64,000 bases of DNA from Streptococcus pneumoniae (lineage in GTDB: Bacteria > Bacillota > Bacilli > Lactobacillales > Streptococcaceae): positions 248,001 to 312,000 of the forward strand of contig NZ_CRPU01000001.1 in NCBI RefSeq assembly GCF_001096185.1. Direction: 5' to 3'. Positions 1-7,622 of this stretch are shown here, piece after piece. The stretch's first letter is position 1. Every line of letters starts with the position of its first letter. The notes under the pieces were generated by a model, which did no database searches, was not told where the DNA came from, and worked only from the letters and a program-made list of their open reading frames with translations. Made by a program: the position numbers and the translations under genes.

Positions 1-9
1 ATTTACCAT
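1..9 (-). CDS. Start of a gene leaving the window (probably the glycyl radical enzyme of this operon)
   Basis: Only the first three codons (Met-Val-Asn) are in the window, read on the minus strand from the ATG at 7-9. An AAAGGTG ribosome site lies 6-7 nt upstream, and a sigma-A promoter plus two operator types precede it. In pneumococcal relatives the gene at this place, after a PTS IIC gene, encodes a pyruvate-formate-lyase-like glycyl radical enzyme (pflF). That identity is remembered synteny, not read from sequence. Confidence 0.4.
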
Positions 10-19
10 CGTAAGCACC

Positions 20-56
20 TTTCTTTCGAAAATATTTTTGTTTCTTTCGAAAATAT
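20..56. promoter_or_regulatory. Two 16-bp direct repeats, 21 bp apart: candidate DeoR-type operator
   Basis: TTTCTTTCGAAAATAT occurs exactly at 20-35 and again at 41-56. The CTTTCG core recurs 21 bp apart, which is two helical turns. CTTTCG/TTTCGTTT cores in direct repeat are typical of DeoR-family sugar operators. The pair lies at and just after the predicted transcription start of the gene at the left edge, where a bound repressor would block initiation. The same 21-bp CTTTCG spacing occurs before the activase gene near 4139. Confidence 0.6.
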
Positions 57-83
57 AATACATAATTTTTTAGAGAATTTCAA
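55..83 (-). promoter_or_regulatory. Sigma-A promoter for the left-edge gene
   Basis: Read on the minus strand: TTGAAA (78-83), a 17-bp spacer, then TATTAT (55-60). The element sits about 45 bp upstream of the ATG at 9. The DeoR-like direct repeats overlap its start region and the CACAAATGT motifs lie upstream of its -35. Confidence 0.65.
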
Positions 84-120
84 GCTTTTAACTAGAAAAA
101 CTTTAACTCTCTAATTTTTG

Positions 121-157
121 GCACAAATGTGTGTTTAATGATAATACACAAATGTTT
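121..157. promoter_or_regulatory. Two CACAAATGT motifs 25 bp apart: candidate activator (SorC-type) sites
   Basis: CACAAATGT is at 122-130 (within GCACAAATGTGT) and again at 147-155. The first copy starts 66 bp from the -10 box at 55, exactly as the GCACAAATGTGC motif does at the IIA promoter (2286 versus -10 at 2220). The conserved distance upstream of the -35 suggests an activator site. The adjacent SorC-family protein is the likely ligand; that assignment is inference. Confidence 0.5.
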
Positions 158-167
158 TTTACATTTA

Positions 168-1457
168 TCAAACTTCATTCTGATAAGCTAAACGATCCTG
201 CACTTTAAAGAATGGGAAATAAACCAATGTAGACATCGCTAATATCACCAGCTGAGTAATAACTCCTTGCCATCCACCAACCATAAATCCTGATATAATA
301 GCTGGGGTACTCCAAGGTAATGTAACTCCTGAAAATGGTTGCATGAAACCTGTTGCAATAGCTCCATATACTATAACAGCTGCAAGTACAGGAACAAGAA
401 TGAAAGGTACAAACATAACTGGATTCATAACAATTGGAAATCCAAATACAACTGGCTCATTTACGTTAAATATTGCTGGAAAAGCTGCTACTTTCCCTAA
501 GGCTTGGTACTGTTTCGATTTTGCTGCAAAAAGCATCGCAACTACAAGACCAAACGTAATCCCTGAACCAGATAGAATTAAAAATGAATCTAAAAACTGT
601 TGAGTAACAATATGTGCTCCATTTTCTAATGATAGATTACCAGAGGCTAACATAGCTTTATTAGCATCAAGATTAGATAAAAGCAGAGCTGTCACTACTC
701 CATTTACTACCGATTGCCCATGAACACCAAACCACCACAAAAATGATATAAAGAATGCAATTCCAATAGCACCATACAAAGATCCAGTTAAACCTTGCAA
801 CGGAACTTGAATAGCAGAATAAATCATTTCTATGAATGTTCCGCCATTAGTCAGTGACTTCGCTAAAATATATACAATCATAGAAAATAAGAAAATTACA
901 AATGCTGGAATCATTGCTTCAAACTGTTTCGCAATAGCTTGTGGAACTTGTTCTGGCATCTTAATAACAATTTTTCTCTTTATAAAGAAGGTATAAATAC
1001 TTCCTACTACCAAACCTATAATGATAGCACCGATAATCCCTTGACCTCCAAACCAAACTTTACTAATAGCATCCCCAATTGCCTCACCTTGTTTAGGGAT
1101 ATAAGATGATCTTAGCAAAATAAAGAATGCAGATACAGAAAGAACCCCAGCTGGCAATGCCTCTACTCCGCTATTCTTAGCATAAGAATAGGCAATTGAA
1201 AAACAAGAAATTAGACCCATAATAGCAAAAGTTCCTGAATAGACTTGCATAAAAGGCTCTGTCCAGTCTGCCCCAAATACACTAGCAATACTTTGATTCA
1301 ATCCTTCAAAGGGTAATTGCCCCATAATCAAGAATAAACTACCAACTACTGTCAATGGCAAAATCGCTAACATACCATCTTTTAGAGCTATAATACCACG
1401 CATATTCACAAACTTCATCATAGGTGCAATGATTTTTTGAACATCCATCTTTGCCAT
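168..1457 (-). CDS. PTS lactose/cellobiose-family EIIC permease
   Basis: This is the membrane translocation component of a phosphotransferase system, moving a sugar or polyol across the membrane while IIB phosphorylates it. The 429-aa protein has the length and multi-helix hydrophobic pattern of cellobiose-type IIC proteins, including the conserved NEPVVFG stretch near residue 330. The start at 1457 (MAKMDVQ) is preferred over the longer frame to 1481 because it has a GGAG site 8 nt upstream. It follows IIB after a 16-nt gap and precedes the left-edge gene. The substrate cannot be told from sequence; the neighbouring radical-enzyme genes suggest an unusual sugar rather than cellobiose. Confidence 0.9.
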   Translation of the reverse strand: MAKMDVQKIIAPMMKFVNMRGIIALKDGMLAILPLTVVGSLFLIMGQLPFEGLNQSIASVFGADWTEPFMQVYSGTFAIMGLISCFSIAYSYAKNSGVEALPAGVLSVSAFFILLRSSYIPKQGEAIGDAISKVWFGGQGIIGAIIIGLVVGSIYTFFIKRKIVIKMPEQVPQAIAKQFEAMIPAFVIFLFSMIVYILAKSLTNGGTFIEMIYSAIQVPLQGLTGSLYGAIGIAFFISFLWWFGVHGQSVVNGVVTALLLSNLDANKAMLASGNLSLENGAHIVTQQFLDSFLILSGSGITFGLVVAMLFAAKSKQYQALGKVAAFPAIFNVNEPVVFGFPIVMNPVMFVPFILVPVLAAVIVYGAIATGFMQPFSGVTLPWSTPAIISGFMVGGWQGVITQLVILAMSTLVYFPFFKVQDRLAYQNEV

Positions 1458-1473
1458 AATAAATCTCCTTTTC

Positions 1474-1782
1474 TTACCCACTAATCAAAGATAGGGCCAA
1501 ATCTAATACTTTTTTCCCATCTAACATACCATAGTCCATCATCGGAATAACAGCTATCGGAACATCACACTTATCACAAATTTCTTTTGACTTGTCTAAT
1601 GTATAAGCAACTTGCGGCCCCAATAATGCGACATCTATATTTGGAGCATAATCCGCTAATTTAGACTGAGAAAACGCCTCTATTTCTGCTTCAACTCCAC
1701 TAGCTTGCGCTGCAATTTTCATATTATTTACAAGCATACCAGTGGAAAATCCTGCTGCACAAAACAAACCAATCTTCACCAT
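1474..1782 (-). CDS. PTS lactose/cellobiose-family EIIB
   Basis: A cytoplasmic 102-aa phosphocarrier that passes phosphate from IIA to the sugar carried by IIC. The phosphocysteine loop is visible at the N terminus as LFCAAGFSTGML with Cys8, followed by the small residues typical of the P-loop of IIB(cel). Length matches the family (about 100 aa). A GAGGAGG ribosome site precedes the ATG. It lies between IIA and IIC in the same orientation, so the three subunits are separately encoded here. Confidence 0.92.
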   Translation of the reverse strand: MVKIGLFCAAGFSTGMLVNNMKIAAQASGVEAEIEAFSQSKLADYAPNIDVALLGPQVAYTLDKSKEICDKCDVPIAVIPMMDYGMLDGKKVLDLALSLISG

Positions 1783-1827
1783 TCTATTTTCCTCCTCTAT
1801 GTTAATAACAATGATAATACTCTAGTA

Positions 1828-2148
1828 TTATTTTTTATGAAGTTCTTTTCTCAAACTAATAATTTCTTTGATTAAATTAATCTCCGTCATACTAGTCATG
1901 AGATGATCTTGTGAATGAACAAAGAGAGCTGTTATTTCTGTCTTTGTACCAGACGCTTCCTGTGCCAAGAATTTTGTTTGTAGATTATGGGCTTCTAATA
2001 AGGCTGCATCAGCTAACTGGATTTCTTCTTCACATCGTTCACATGTACCGTTTTTTATATAATCTAACGCTTTATAAATATGTTGTTTCGCATCGCCAGC
2101 ATATAAAATTAAACCCATGATAATTTGATCTGGAACAATCATTTCCAT
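1828..2148 (-). CDS. PTS lactose/cellobiose-family EIIA
   Basis: A helical-bundle phosphocarrier (106 aa) that receives phosphate from HPr. The active-site histidine is in FVHSQDH (His78), the conserved signature of lactose/cellobiose IIA proteins. Start chosen at MEMIVP with GAGGAGG upstream. It is first in the IIA-IIB-IIC run and has its own sigma-A promoter (2220-2248), so transport genes can be expressed independently of the upstream regulators. Confidence 0.92.
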   Translation of the reverse strand: MEMIVPDQIIMGLILYAGDAKQHIYKALDYIKNGTCERCEEEIQLADAALLEAHNLQTKFLAQEASGTKTEITALFVHSQDHLMTSMTEINLIKEIISLRKELHKK

Positions 2149-2181
2149 AAATTCCTCCTCATTTCACTATGTAAAAAGCTT

Positions 2182-2212
2182 TTTTCATTTGAAATTTTAA
2201 AATTTTCTTTTG
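2182..2212. promoter_or_regulatory. Degenerate 21-bp repeat: weak candidate DeoR operator in the IIA leader
   Basis: TTTTCATTTG (2182-2191) and TTTTCTTTTG (2203-2212) are spaced by 21 bp, like the CTTTCG repeats at 20-56 and 4139-4170, but the CG step is lost. The pair is just downstream of the -10 box, the same general place as at the left-edge promoter. AT-rich sequence makes chance similarity possible. Confidence 0.3.
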
Positions 2213-2219
2213 TAACTAT

Positions 2220-2248
2220 AGAATACAACTACATCATAAACTTGTCAA
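2220..2248 (-). promoter_or_regulatory. Sigma-A promoter for the PTS genes
   Basis: On the minus strand: consensus TTGACA (2243-2248), 17-bp spacer, TATTCT (2220-2225). The predicted start gives a leader of roughly 65 nt before the IIA ATG at 2148. Confidence 0.75.
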
Positions 2249-2285
2249 TCTAAAAACAGCAAATAAACTATTTTTATTTATATAA

Positions 2286-2297
2286 GCACAAATGTGC
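2286..2297. promoter_or_regulatory. GCACAAATGTGC imperfect palindrome: candidate SorC-type site
   Basis: GCACA-AA-TGTGC is an inverted repeat lying about 38 bp upstream of the -35 box of the PTS promoter. The same motif stands at the identical distance (66 bp between motif start and -10 start) at the left-edge promoter. This is seen in sequence; binding by the neighbouring SorC protein is inferred. Confidence 0.5.
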
Positions 2298-2344
2298 AAT
2301 TGATTAAAAAGAAAAAACGATAAACTGATATCAGTCTATCATTT

Positions 2345-3325
2345 TCACTCGCATAAAATATTTCGAAAAGAAAAATCACCATCTTCTTCTAAAACTTTTA
2401 AAATTGTATTTTTATCTGTAATCAGATGATTTACTAGATTAGCACGCAAGACAGAAAGAATCGCAGATACTTTCGTATCACCGTAAGCTACAGCTAAACT
2501 TTGAGGAATATTTTTTAAATCTTCCAAAGAGATTGCTATCGTTCTTTCCTGTAAGTTCTCATAAACTTCTTTACCTTTTGAATCAAAAAATCGACAACAA
2601 ATTTCTCCTACAGTTTTAACTTTGGTCAATTCTTTAAAGTCATCCTCTGTAAGCATGTCTAACCATTGATGTTTTCCTTTATTGCTAAAATCACCAATTC
2701 CGACTACAGCTATATCTAAATCTTTCCAACTATTTTTCAAATCTTCAAAATATCTTGATTGCAAAATACCATCTGCTAACAATTTATTTTCTTGCACAAT
2801 TGTTGCATTCATAAATGTACACTCTCCATGAAATTTTCTAGACATTTCATAAATTAGTGTATTCACATGATATTTAGCGTGTATGTGACTAGGACCACCT
2901 GCTAGAGGATAGAAGTGAACATTTCGGACACTTTTGCTGTGGATTAAATCTACTAAATTACTTAAACTTTTCCCCCAAGAAAAGCCAATTTTCATATTAT
3001 CATCAATTAAATTCCTAAGGACACCTGCTGCAACTTGAGAAATTCTTTCAGATAAAATTGTTGGATTATCATCAAATTCATTTGGAATAATTTCTAAACT
3101 TTCCAGACCATATTTTTCTTTTACATAATTTTCCAACTTAAACATATTGGTATCAAAATTCTCTATTTCAATTTTAACAATTCCTGCATTCCTTGCTTCT
3201 GTTAACATTCTACTGATAGAGGTTCTATAAATTCCTAATTTTGCTGCTATTTGTGACTGATTTAAGTTTTCAATATAATACAGATAAGCAATTTTAGAGA
3301 GCAGTTTATTCCTATCTTGATTCAT
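2345..3325 (-). CDS. SorC/DeoR-superfamily sugar-binding transcriptional regulator
   Basis: A 326-aa regulator with an N-terminal helix-turn-helix (about residues 15-45; NLNQSQIAAKLGIYRTSISR) followed by a long C-terminal sugar-phosphate-binding domain of the SorC type. Proteins of this family bind a phosphorylated sugar or polyol and activate or repress a linked catabolic operon. It begins 12 bp after the DeoR gene, so the two are probably co-transcribed, and it stands just upstream of the PTS genes. The CACAAATGTG motifs are its most likely target. A local operon with two different regulators suggests two signals are integrated. Confidence 0.88.
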   Translation of the reverse strand: MNQDRNKLLSKIAYLYYIENLNQSQIAAKLGIYRTSISRMLTEARNAGIVKIEIENFDTNMFKLENYVKEKYGLESLEIIPNEFDDNPTILSERISQVAAGVLRNLIDDNMKIGFSWGKSLSNLVDLIHSKSVRNVHFYPLAGGPSHIHAKYHVNTLIYEMSRKFHGECTFMNATIVQENKLLADGILQSRYFEDLKNSWKDLDIAVVGIGDFSNKGKHQWLDMLTEDDFKELTKVKTVGEICCRFFDSKGKEVYENLQERTIAISLEDLKNIPQSLAVAYGDTKVSAILSVLRANLVNHLITDKNTILKVLEEDGDFSFRNILCE

Positions 3326-3337
3326 ACACTTAACCTC

Positions 3338-4084
3338 TTACGAAACTACCTTAACCATTATCCCAGCATTTTCTAATGTAGCTATATTTTGTTTAGAAAG
3401 TTTTTCGTCTGTTATTACTTCATAGACTTGACTTAAAGCAAATCTTCTTACCGTACCCCTTTTATCAAATTTACTTGAGTCAGTTAGCACAATGACTTTA
3501 TCCGACGCTGCTGAAATATATTGAACTACCTCACTGCGCATTAAATCTTTTCCTGTAAAGCCCATCTCTTTATCGTAGCCATCTGTCCCAACAAAAGCTT
3601 GACGCACATGAAAAGTCTGTATCATTTCTTTTAATAAAGGTCCTACGGTAACCTGTGAATCTTTCTGAAACTCACCACCAAGAACAATAACACGACATGA
3701 ATCATAACCTCTTACAAAATTTGCTATAAAAAATGAATTTGTTACAATAGTGACATTTCTTTTTTGCTTGCAAATTTCCTCAGCAAGTAAAGCACAGGTT
3801 GAACCAGATTCTATCATTATTGTTTCATTATCTGACACCAATTTTACTGCTTCCTGAACAATTTTTCTCTTAATTTCATAATTAATTGACAAGCGTACAT
3901 TTAAGTCATCTCCACTATTTAACACAGCATATCCATGCTCTCTGTGTAATAAGCCTTTTGACTCTAATTTATCTAAATCTTTTCTAATCGTTACTTTCGA
4001 TACATTTAATTTTTCCGATAATGTATTAACATCAATCTTTTCATATTCTGATACTAATTTAATAATTTGTTCCAATCTTTTCAT
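3338..4084 (-). CDS. DeoR-family transcriptional repressor
   Basis: The N-terminal winged helix-turn-helix (VNTLSEKLNVSKVTIRKDLD) and the C-terminal DeoRC effector domain are both present. Such proteins usually repress sugar-phosphate operons until a phosphorylated intermediate binds. I start it at 4084 (MKRLEQ), which has GGAGG 6 nt upstream, giving 248 aa; an open extension to 4132 lacks a ribosome site. It is divergent from the activase gene. The intergenic region carries a CTTTCG direct repeat that probably serves autoregulation and control of the activase. Confidence 0.88.
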   Translation of the reverse strand: MKRLEQIIKLVSEYEKIDVNTLSEKLNVSKVTIRKDLDKLESKGLLHREHGYAVLNSGDDLNVRLSINYEIKRKIVQEAVKLVSDNETIMIESGSTCALLAEEICKQKRNVTIVTNSFFIANFVRGYDSCRVIVLGGEFQKDSQVTVGPLLKEMIQTFHVRQAFVGTDGYDKEMGFTGKDLMRSEVVQYISAASDKVIVLTDSSKFDKRGTVRRFALSQVYEVITDEKLSKQNIATLENAGIMVKVVS

Positions 4085-4138
4085 TTTACACCTCCGTTTT
4101 ATTCTACCAAAATAAAAAGCAAAAAACAACAAATTAAA

Positions 4139-4170
4139 CTTTCGTTCGTAATTGTTTTTCTTTCGTTTTT
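4139..4170. promoter_or_regulatory. CTTTCG direct repeat between deoR and activase: candidate DeoR operator
   Basis: CTTTCGTTCG at 4139-4148 and CTTTCGTTTT at 4160-4169 are 21 bp apart, the same spacing as the repeats at 20-56. The site lies in the divergent promoter region, upstream of a possible -10 (TAGAAT, 4180-4185) for the activase. A convincing -35 was not found, which fits a weak or regulated promoter. Confidence 0.6.
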
Positions 4171-4205
4171 GTGATAGGATAGAATTATAAAGAGGAGGAA
4201 CTCTT

Positions 4206-4982
4206 ATGGAAATATCTAAAGGAATTATTTTTAATATTCAACACTTTTCAATTCATGACGGTCCGGGTATTCGTACAACTGTTTTTTTAAAAGGATGTCC
4301 TCTGCGCTGTCCATGGTGTTCTAATCCTGAATCTCAAAGAATGAAACCTGAAAAAATGAAAAATGCTCAACGAGAGAAATTCACTTTAGTAGGTGAAGAA
4401 AAAACTGTAGAAGAAATTATTACAGAAGTATTGAAAGACAAGGAATTTTACGAAGAATCCGGTGGGGGGTTAACTTTATCTGGAGGTGAAATATTTGCTC
4501 AGTTTGAATTTGCTAAAGCCATCTTAAAGTCAGCTAAAGAACATCACATACACACTGCCATTGAAACTACTGCCTTTGTTGATCATGAAAAATTTGTTGA
4601 TTTAATCCAATATGTGGATTTTATCTACACAGATCTAAAACATTATAATTCTATAAAACATAAAAAAGTGACTGGGGTCTTTAATCAAATGATTATTAAA
4701 AACATTCATTATGCTTTTTCTCAACATAAAACTATCGTTTTAAGAATCCCAGTTATCCCTGATTTTAACAATAGTTTAGAGGATGCAGAAGAATTCGCTA
4801 CTTTATTTAACTCATTAAATATCGACCAAGTTCAACTACTCCCTTTTCATCAATTTGGTGAAAACAAATATCGTTTATTAAATCGGAAATATGAAATGGA
4901 TGGAGTCAACGCACTTCATCCTGAAGATCTTATTGATTATCAAAAGGTATTTCTGAACCATCATATTAATTGTTATTTCTAG
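4206..4982 (+). CDS. pflE: Glycyl-radical enzyme activating enzyme (radical SAM)
   Basis: Generates the glycyl radical on a partner enzyme using S-adenosylmethionine and a [4Fe-4S] cluster in the cytoplasm under anaerobic conditions. The radical SAM cysteines are in KGCPLRCPWC (C-x3-C-x2-C, near residues 30-37), preceded by the family signature HDGPGIRTTVF. LTLSGGE near residue 97 is the glycine-rich SAM-binding motif. At 258 aa it lacks the ferredoxin-like two-cluster insert found in many dehydratase-type activases, so it resembles PflA-size proteins. AGAGGAGG precedes the ATG. The likely partner is the enzyme starting at the left edge, which would be controlled by the same CTTTCG operators. 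Confidence 0.88.
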   Translation: MEISKGIIFNIQHFSIHDGPGIRTTVFLKGCPLRCPWCSNPESQRMKPEKMKNAQREKFTLVGEEKTVEEIITEVLKDKEFYEESGGGLTLSGGEIFAQFEFAKAILKSAKEHHIHTAIETTAFVDHEKFVDLIQYVDFIYTDLKHYNSIKHKKVTGVFNQMIIKNIHYAFSQHKTIVLRIPVIPDFNNSLEDAEEFATLFNSLNIDQVQLLPFHQFGENKYRLLNRKYEMDGVNALHPEDLIDYQKVFLNHHINCYF

Positions 4983-5049
4983 TTTATCTCCCTGAAATGC
5001 TCTAGCTATTTGCAGATAACAAACATCTATAATACATATTTAACTTTTC

Positions 5050-5085
5050 AAAAGGTTTAGCTAAAAAATTTTAGCCAAACCTTTT
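5050..5085. terminator. Bidirectional-looking terminator after the activase
   Basis: AAAAGGTTTaGCTAAAA pairs with TTTTAGCcAAACCTTTT across a short AT-rich loop, followed by CTATTTTA. It ends the activase transcript before the promoter of the two-component system. Confidence 0.75.
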
Positions 5086-5095
5086 CTATTTTACC

Positions 5096-5124
5096 TTGCT
5101 CTAAAATTTTTAAACTGCTATACT
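5096..5124 (+). promoter_or_regulatory. Sigma-A promoter of the two-component system
   Basis: TTGCTC (5096-5101), 17-bp spacer, TATACT (5119-5124), about 30 bp before the ATG at 5157, which has a strong AAGGAGG site. Confidence 0.6.
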
Positions 5125-5156
5125 TATAACAGAAAACCCTTCCAAGGAGGTAGCGG

Positions 5157-6806
5157 ATGTCTCATTCCTTTAAAAAATCTCTCCAAAAAGAAATTCTCCA
5201 TAGAAGCTCTATCGCAGCCTTTATGACCTCTCTTTTACTACTCATTTTACTTTTTGGTTTTTCCTATTTTTTACAAAAGCAACAACTCTCCAAAGACACG
5301 AGACAGATTGTCAAACAAGTTCAAGAGATGAAAGAAGCAAATAATGAGCTCCTGACTACTATGAACCATAAAATGATTCCTGAATTTTTGGACGGCAAAC
5401 ACACAGAGAGAGAAGTCTTCAGCTTATTTTATGAGACAAAAGCTAAATTAAAACTTAGTTCTGACCTCATTATCCTAAGTGATACAGGTGAATTACTATT
5501 CAGTACCAATCGCAATCATCAAGAAAGTATTTTATCTCCCTACTATCTAAAACTGCTCATTCAAAATCCTTCTCAAGAAAAAGTGACAGAAAAAATTGCA
5601 CTCTCTTCAGATAAGCAACATTACACACTCTTTATCAAACCACTACTTCAAAACCAACGAGTTATAGCCTATACGATTGCTTTCGTAAATGAGAATGATT
5701 TCATCTCAAGTTTCCCAATGATCAATTCCAAATACATCATTACCGATAGCTTTGGAAATATGTTTTCCAACAATACAAATCAGTTTACTCGTTCCACTCT
5801 TGAAAAATTGGATGAAAAACTCCTACACTCTCGCACCCACTGGTATGCGAATGAACCGCTTATTGTTCAAAAAGAAAAAGTCGGTGCTATTTTTTCAATC
5901 TATACTTTTCAATCCTTTTTTCCCATTCCTAGCTTACTCGGCCTAGCCTCTGTCCTCACCTTATGTATATTCTTCCTCTACTTCTGGCAAGCGAGACGAA
6001 TTGCTCATAAGATTGCCACACACAATGCTATTCCTATTGAAAGTCTGGTTTACCAACTTCAAGAAATTCCTAAACAAGCAGAAAAAAGACTTTCTCTACA
6101 AACAGGTGATGAGTTTGAATTTATGGCAGAAAAAATCAACAATATGTTGTACGAATTAGATCAACTTCATCAAAAAATGTTGACCATCGAAAAAGAAAAG
6201 TGGATTTTTGAAAGAAAAATGCTGGAAGCTCAGTTCAATCCTCATTTTCTCTACAATACACTTGAGACGATTAAAATCACTTCTTTAATGGATGCAGCTC
6301 TCACACAAGACCTAATTCAAAATCTCACGCGCATTCTTCGCTACAGCATCACGGATTTAGAAAAGGAAACAACCATTTGTCAGGATTTAAAGATTATAGA
6401 GGATTACCTGATGATTCATAAGATTCGTTTTGAGCACTTTTCTTATGATATTGTCTGTCCAGAAACTGTCGATAATCAGCCTATTCCTAAGCTTTTCTTG
6501 CTTCCTCTAGTAGAAAATGCTATAAAATATGGGATGCAATACCGTATTGATCTTCATATTGATATCCAAATTACCTTGGAAGCAGATTCTCTAACTTTTT
6601 TAGTCAAGGATAATGCTGGAGGACTCACCAAACAAGAGCGACTCGCTATTTTAGACTCTTTAGAAAGCCCTCATACCCAGCATGGCATCGTGAACAGCTA
6701 CAAACGATTGAGCAATTTCTTTTCTGATGTCCAGCTAGATCTAGGAGTCAATCGCCAAGGAGAAACTTGGGTCAAATTTGTAACGAAAGGACTAACTCAT
6801 GTTTAA
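5157..6806 (+). CDS. YesM-type membrane sensor histidine kinase
   Basis: A 549-aa sensor kinase. One membrane helix at about residues 20-40 and a second near 255-277 enclose an extracellular sensing domain, followed by a HAMP-like linker and coiled coil. The phosphoacceptor box EAQFNPHFLYNTLE (His363) is the His_kinase family type seen in YesM/LytS kinases. ATP-lid motifs LVENAIKYG and DNAGGL follow. It overlaps the response regulator gene by 8 nt, so they are translationally coupled. YesM-type kinases in Firmicutes usually sense extracellular carbohydrates, often through the binding protein of a linked ABC transporter. The lipoprotein at 7684 is the obvious candidate here. Confidence 0.9.
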   Translation: MSHSFKKSLQKEILHRSSIAAFMTSLLLLILLFGFSYFLQKQQLSKDTRQIVKQVQEMKEANNELLTTMNHKMIPEFLDGKHTEREVFSLFYETKAKLKLSSDLIILSDTGELLFSTNRNHQESILSPYYLKLLIQNPSQEKVTEKIALSSDKQHYTLFIKPLLQNQRVIAYTIAFVNENDFISSFPMINSKYIITDSFGNMFSNNTNQFTRSTLEKLDEKLLHSRTHWYANEPLIVQKEKVGAIFSIYTFQSFFPIPSLLGLASVLTLCIFFLYFWQARRIAHKIATHNAIPIESLVYQLQEIPKQAEKRLSLQTGDEFEFMAEKINNMLYELDQLHQKMLTIEKEKWIFERKMLEAQFNPHFLYNTLETIKITSLMDAALTQDLIQNLTRILRYSITDLEKETTICQDLKIIEDYLMIHKIRFEHFSYDIVCPETVDNQPIPKLFLLPLVENAIKYGMQYRIDLHIDIQITLEADSLTFLVKDNAGGLTKQERLAILDSLESPHTQHGIVNSYKRLSNFFSDVQLDLGVNRQGETWVKFVTKGLTHV

Positions 6807-7572
6807 GCTCATTATCGTAGAGGATGAACACCTCATCCGAAAATGGCTAGAGATTGCCGTAGACTACTCTGCCTTAGGCATCCAAGTCGTAGGAACTGCC
6901 AGTCACGGTCAAGAGGGAATGAAACTCATCCAAGAAAAAGAACCTCATATTGTCTTAACAGACATCACCATGCCAATTATGGATGCTTTTATGATGTTTG
7001 AAGCCACTCGTACCCTTCCCTATGAAAAAGTTATCTTATCAGGTTATAACGATTTTCAAAATGCTAAAAAAGCCATGCAATATGGAGCAGTTGATTTCTT
7101 ATCCAAGCCAATTGATACCAAGGAATTGACAGAATGTCTTCAAAACATTGTTTTGCGATTACAAGGTAGCATCTATCAAGAAACTCCTTTTTTAGAAGAA
7201 TATCAAACTTTACTCACCTCTATCCAACAGGTTGATACACAAAACCAAATCATTCAACAAATTATTTCCTTTGTCCACAAGCATTATGCAGAGCATTTTA
7301 CGATTGCGACTATTGCTGAAGCTTTAAACTATAGCGAAAGCTATCTATATAAGGTTATCAAAGAAGACTTCCCCATGACTCTAAATGAATATATCTTACA
7401 ATATCGCCTGAAACAAGCTATAGATAAGATGGCTGAATCTCCCAACTCCCCTCTAAGCGACATCTCTGATCAAGTTGGATTTTCAGACTATAAATATTTT
7501 GCCAAAGTATTTAAAAAGTATCTCCATATTTCCCCAAAGGAATTGAAATCACTCGGAAGAATAGTAAAATAA
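6799..7572 (+). CDS. YesN-type response regulator with AraC DNA-binding domain
   Basis: A receiver domain (residues 1-120; acidic pocket near E8/D9, phosphoacceptor Asp55 in LTDITMP, Lys in SKP) is joined directly to a C-terminal AraC two-helix-turn-helix domain (about 155-255; IATIAEALNYSESYLYKVIK and DISDQVGFSDYKYFAKVFKK). At 257 aa it is shorter than most YesN proteins because the central linker is reduced. It is expected to activate the downstream ABC operon, whose promoter region contains a 20-bp-spaced GTTTTAAAA repeat, a typical AraC-type geometry. This assignment is inference. Confidence 0.9.
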   Translation: MFKLIIVEDEHLIRKWLEIAVDYSALGIQVVGTASHGQEGMKLIQEKEPHIVLTDITMPIMDAFMMFEATRTLPYEKVILSGYNDFQNAKKAMQYGAVDFLSKPIDTKELTECLQNIVLRLQGSIYQETPFLEEYQTLLTSIQQVDTQNQIIQQIISFVHKHYAEHFTIATIAEALNYSESYLYKVIKEDFPMTLNEYILQYRLKQAIDKMAESPNSPLSDISDQVGFSDYKYFAKVFKKYLHISPKELKSLGRIVK

Positions 7573-7622
7573 GCTATTCTTCTTTTTGTAGAGAATTTTA
7601 CTCTAATAGAATAGAATTGTCG

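Noticed and set aside
168-1782. Naming the PTS as a cellobiose transporter
   Set aside because: The family name does not prove substrate, and there is no 6-phospho-beta-glucosidase gene in the visible operon.
2250-2344. A cre site upstream of the PTS genes (around AAAAAACGATAAAC)
   Set aside because: It misses the conserved TG and several right-half positions of the consensus.
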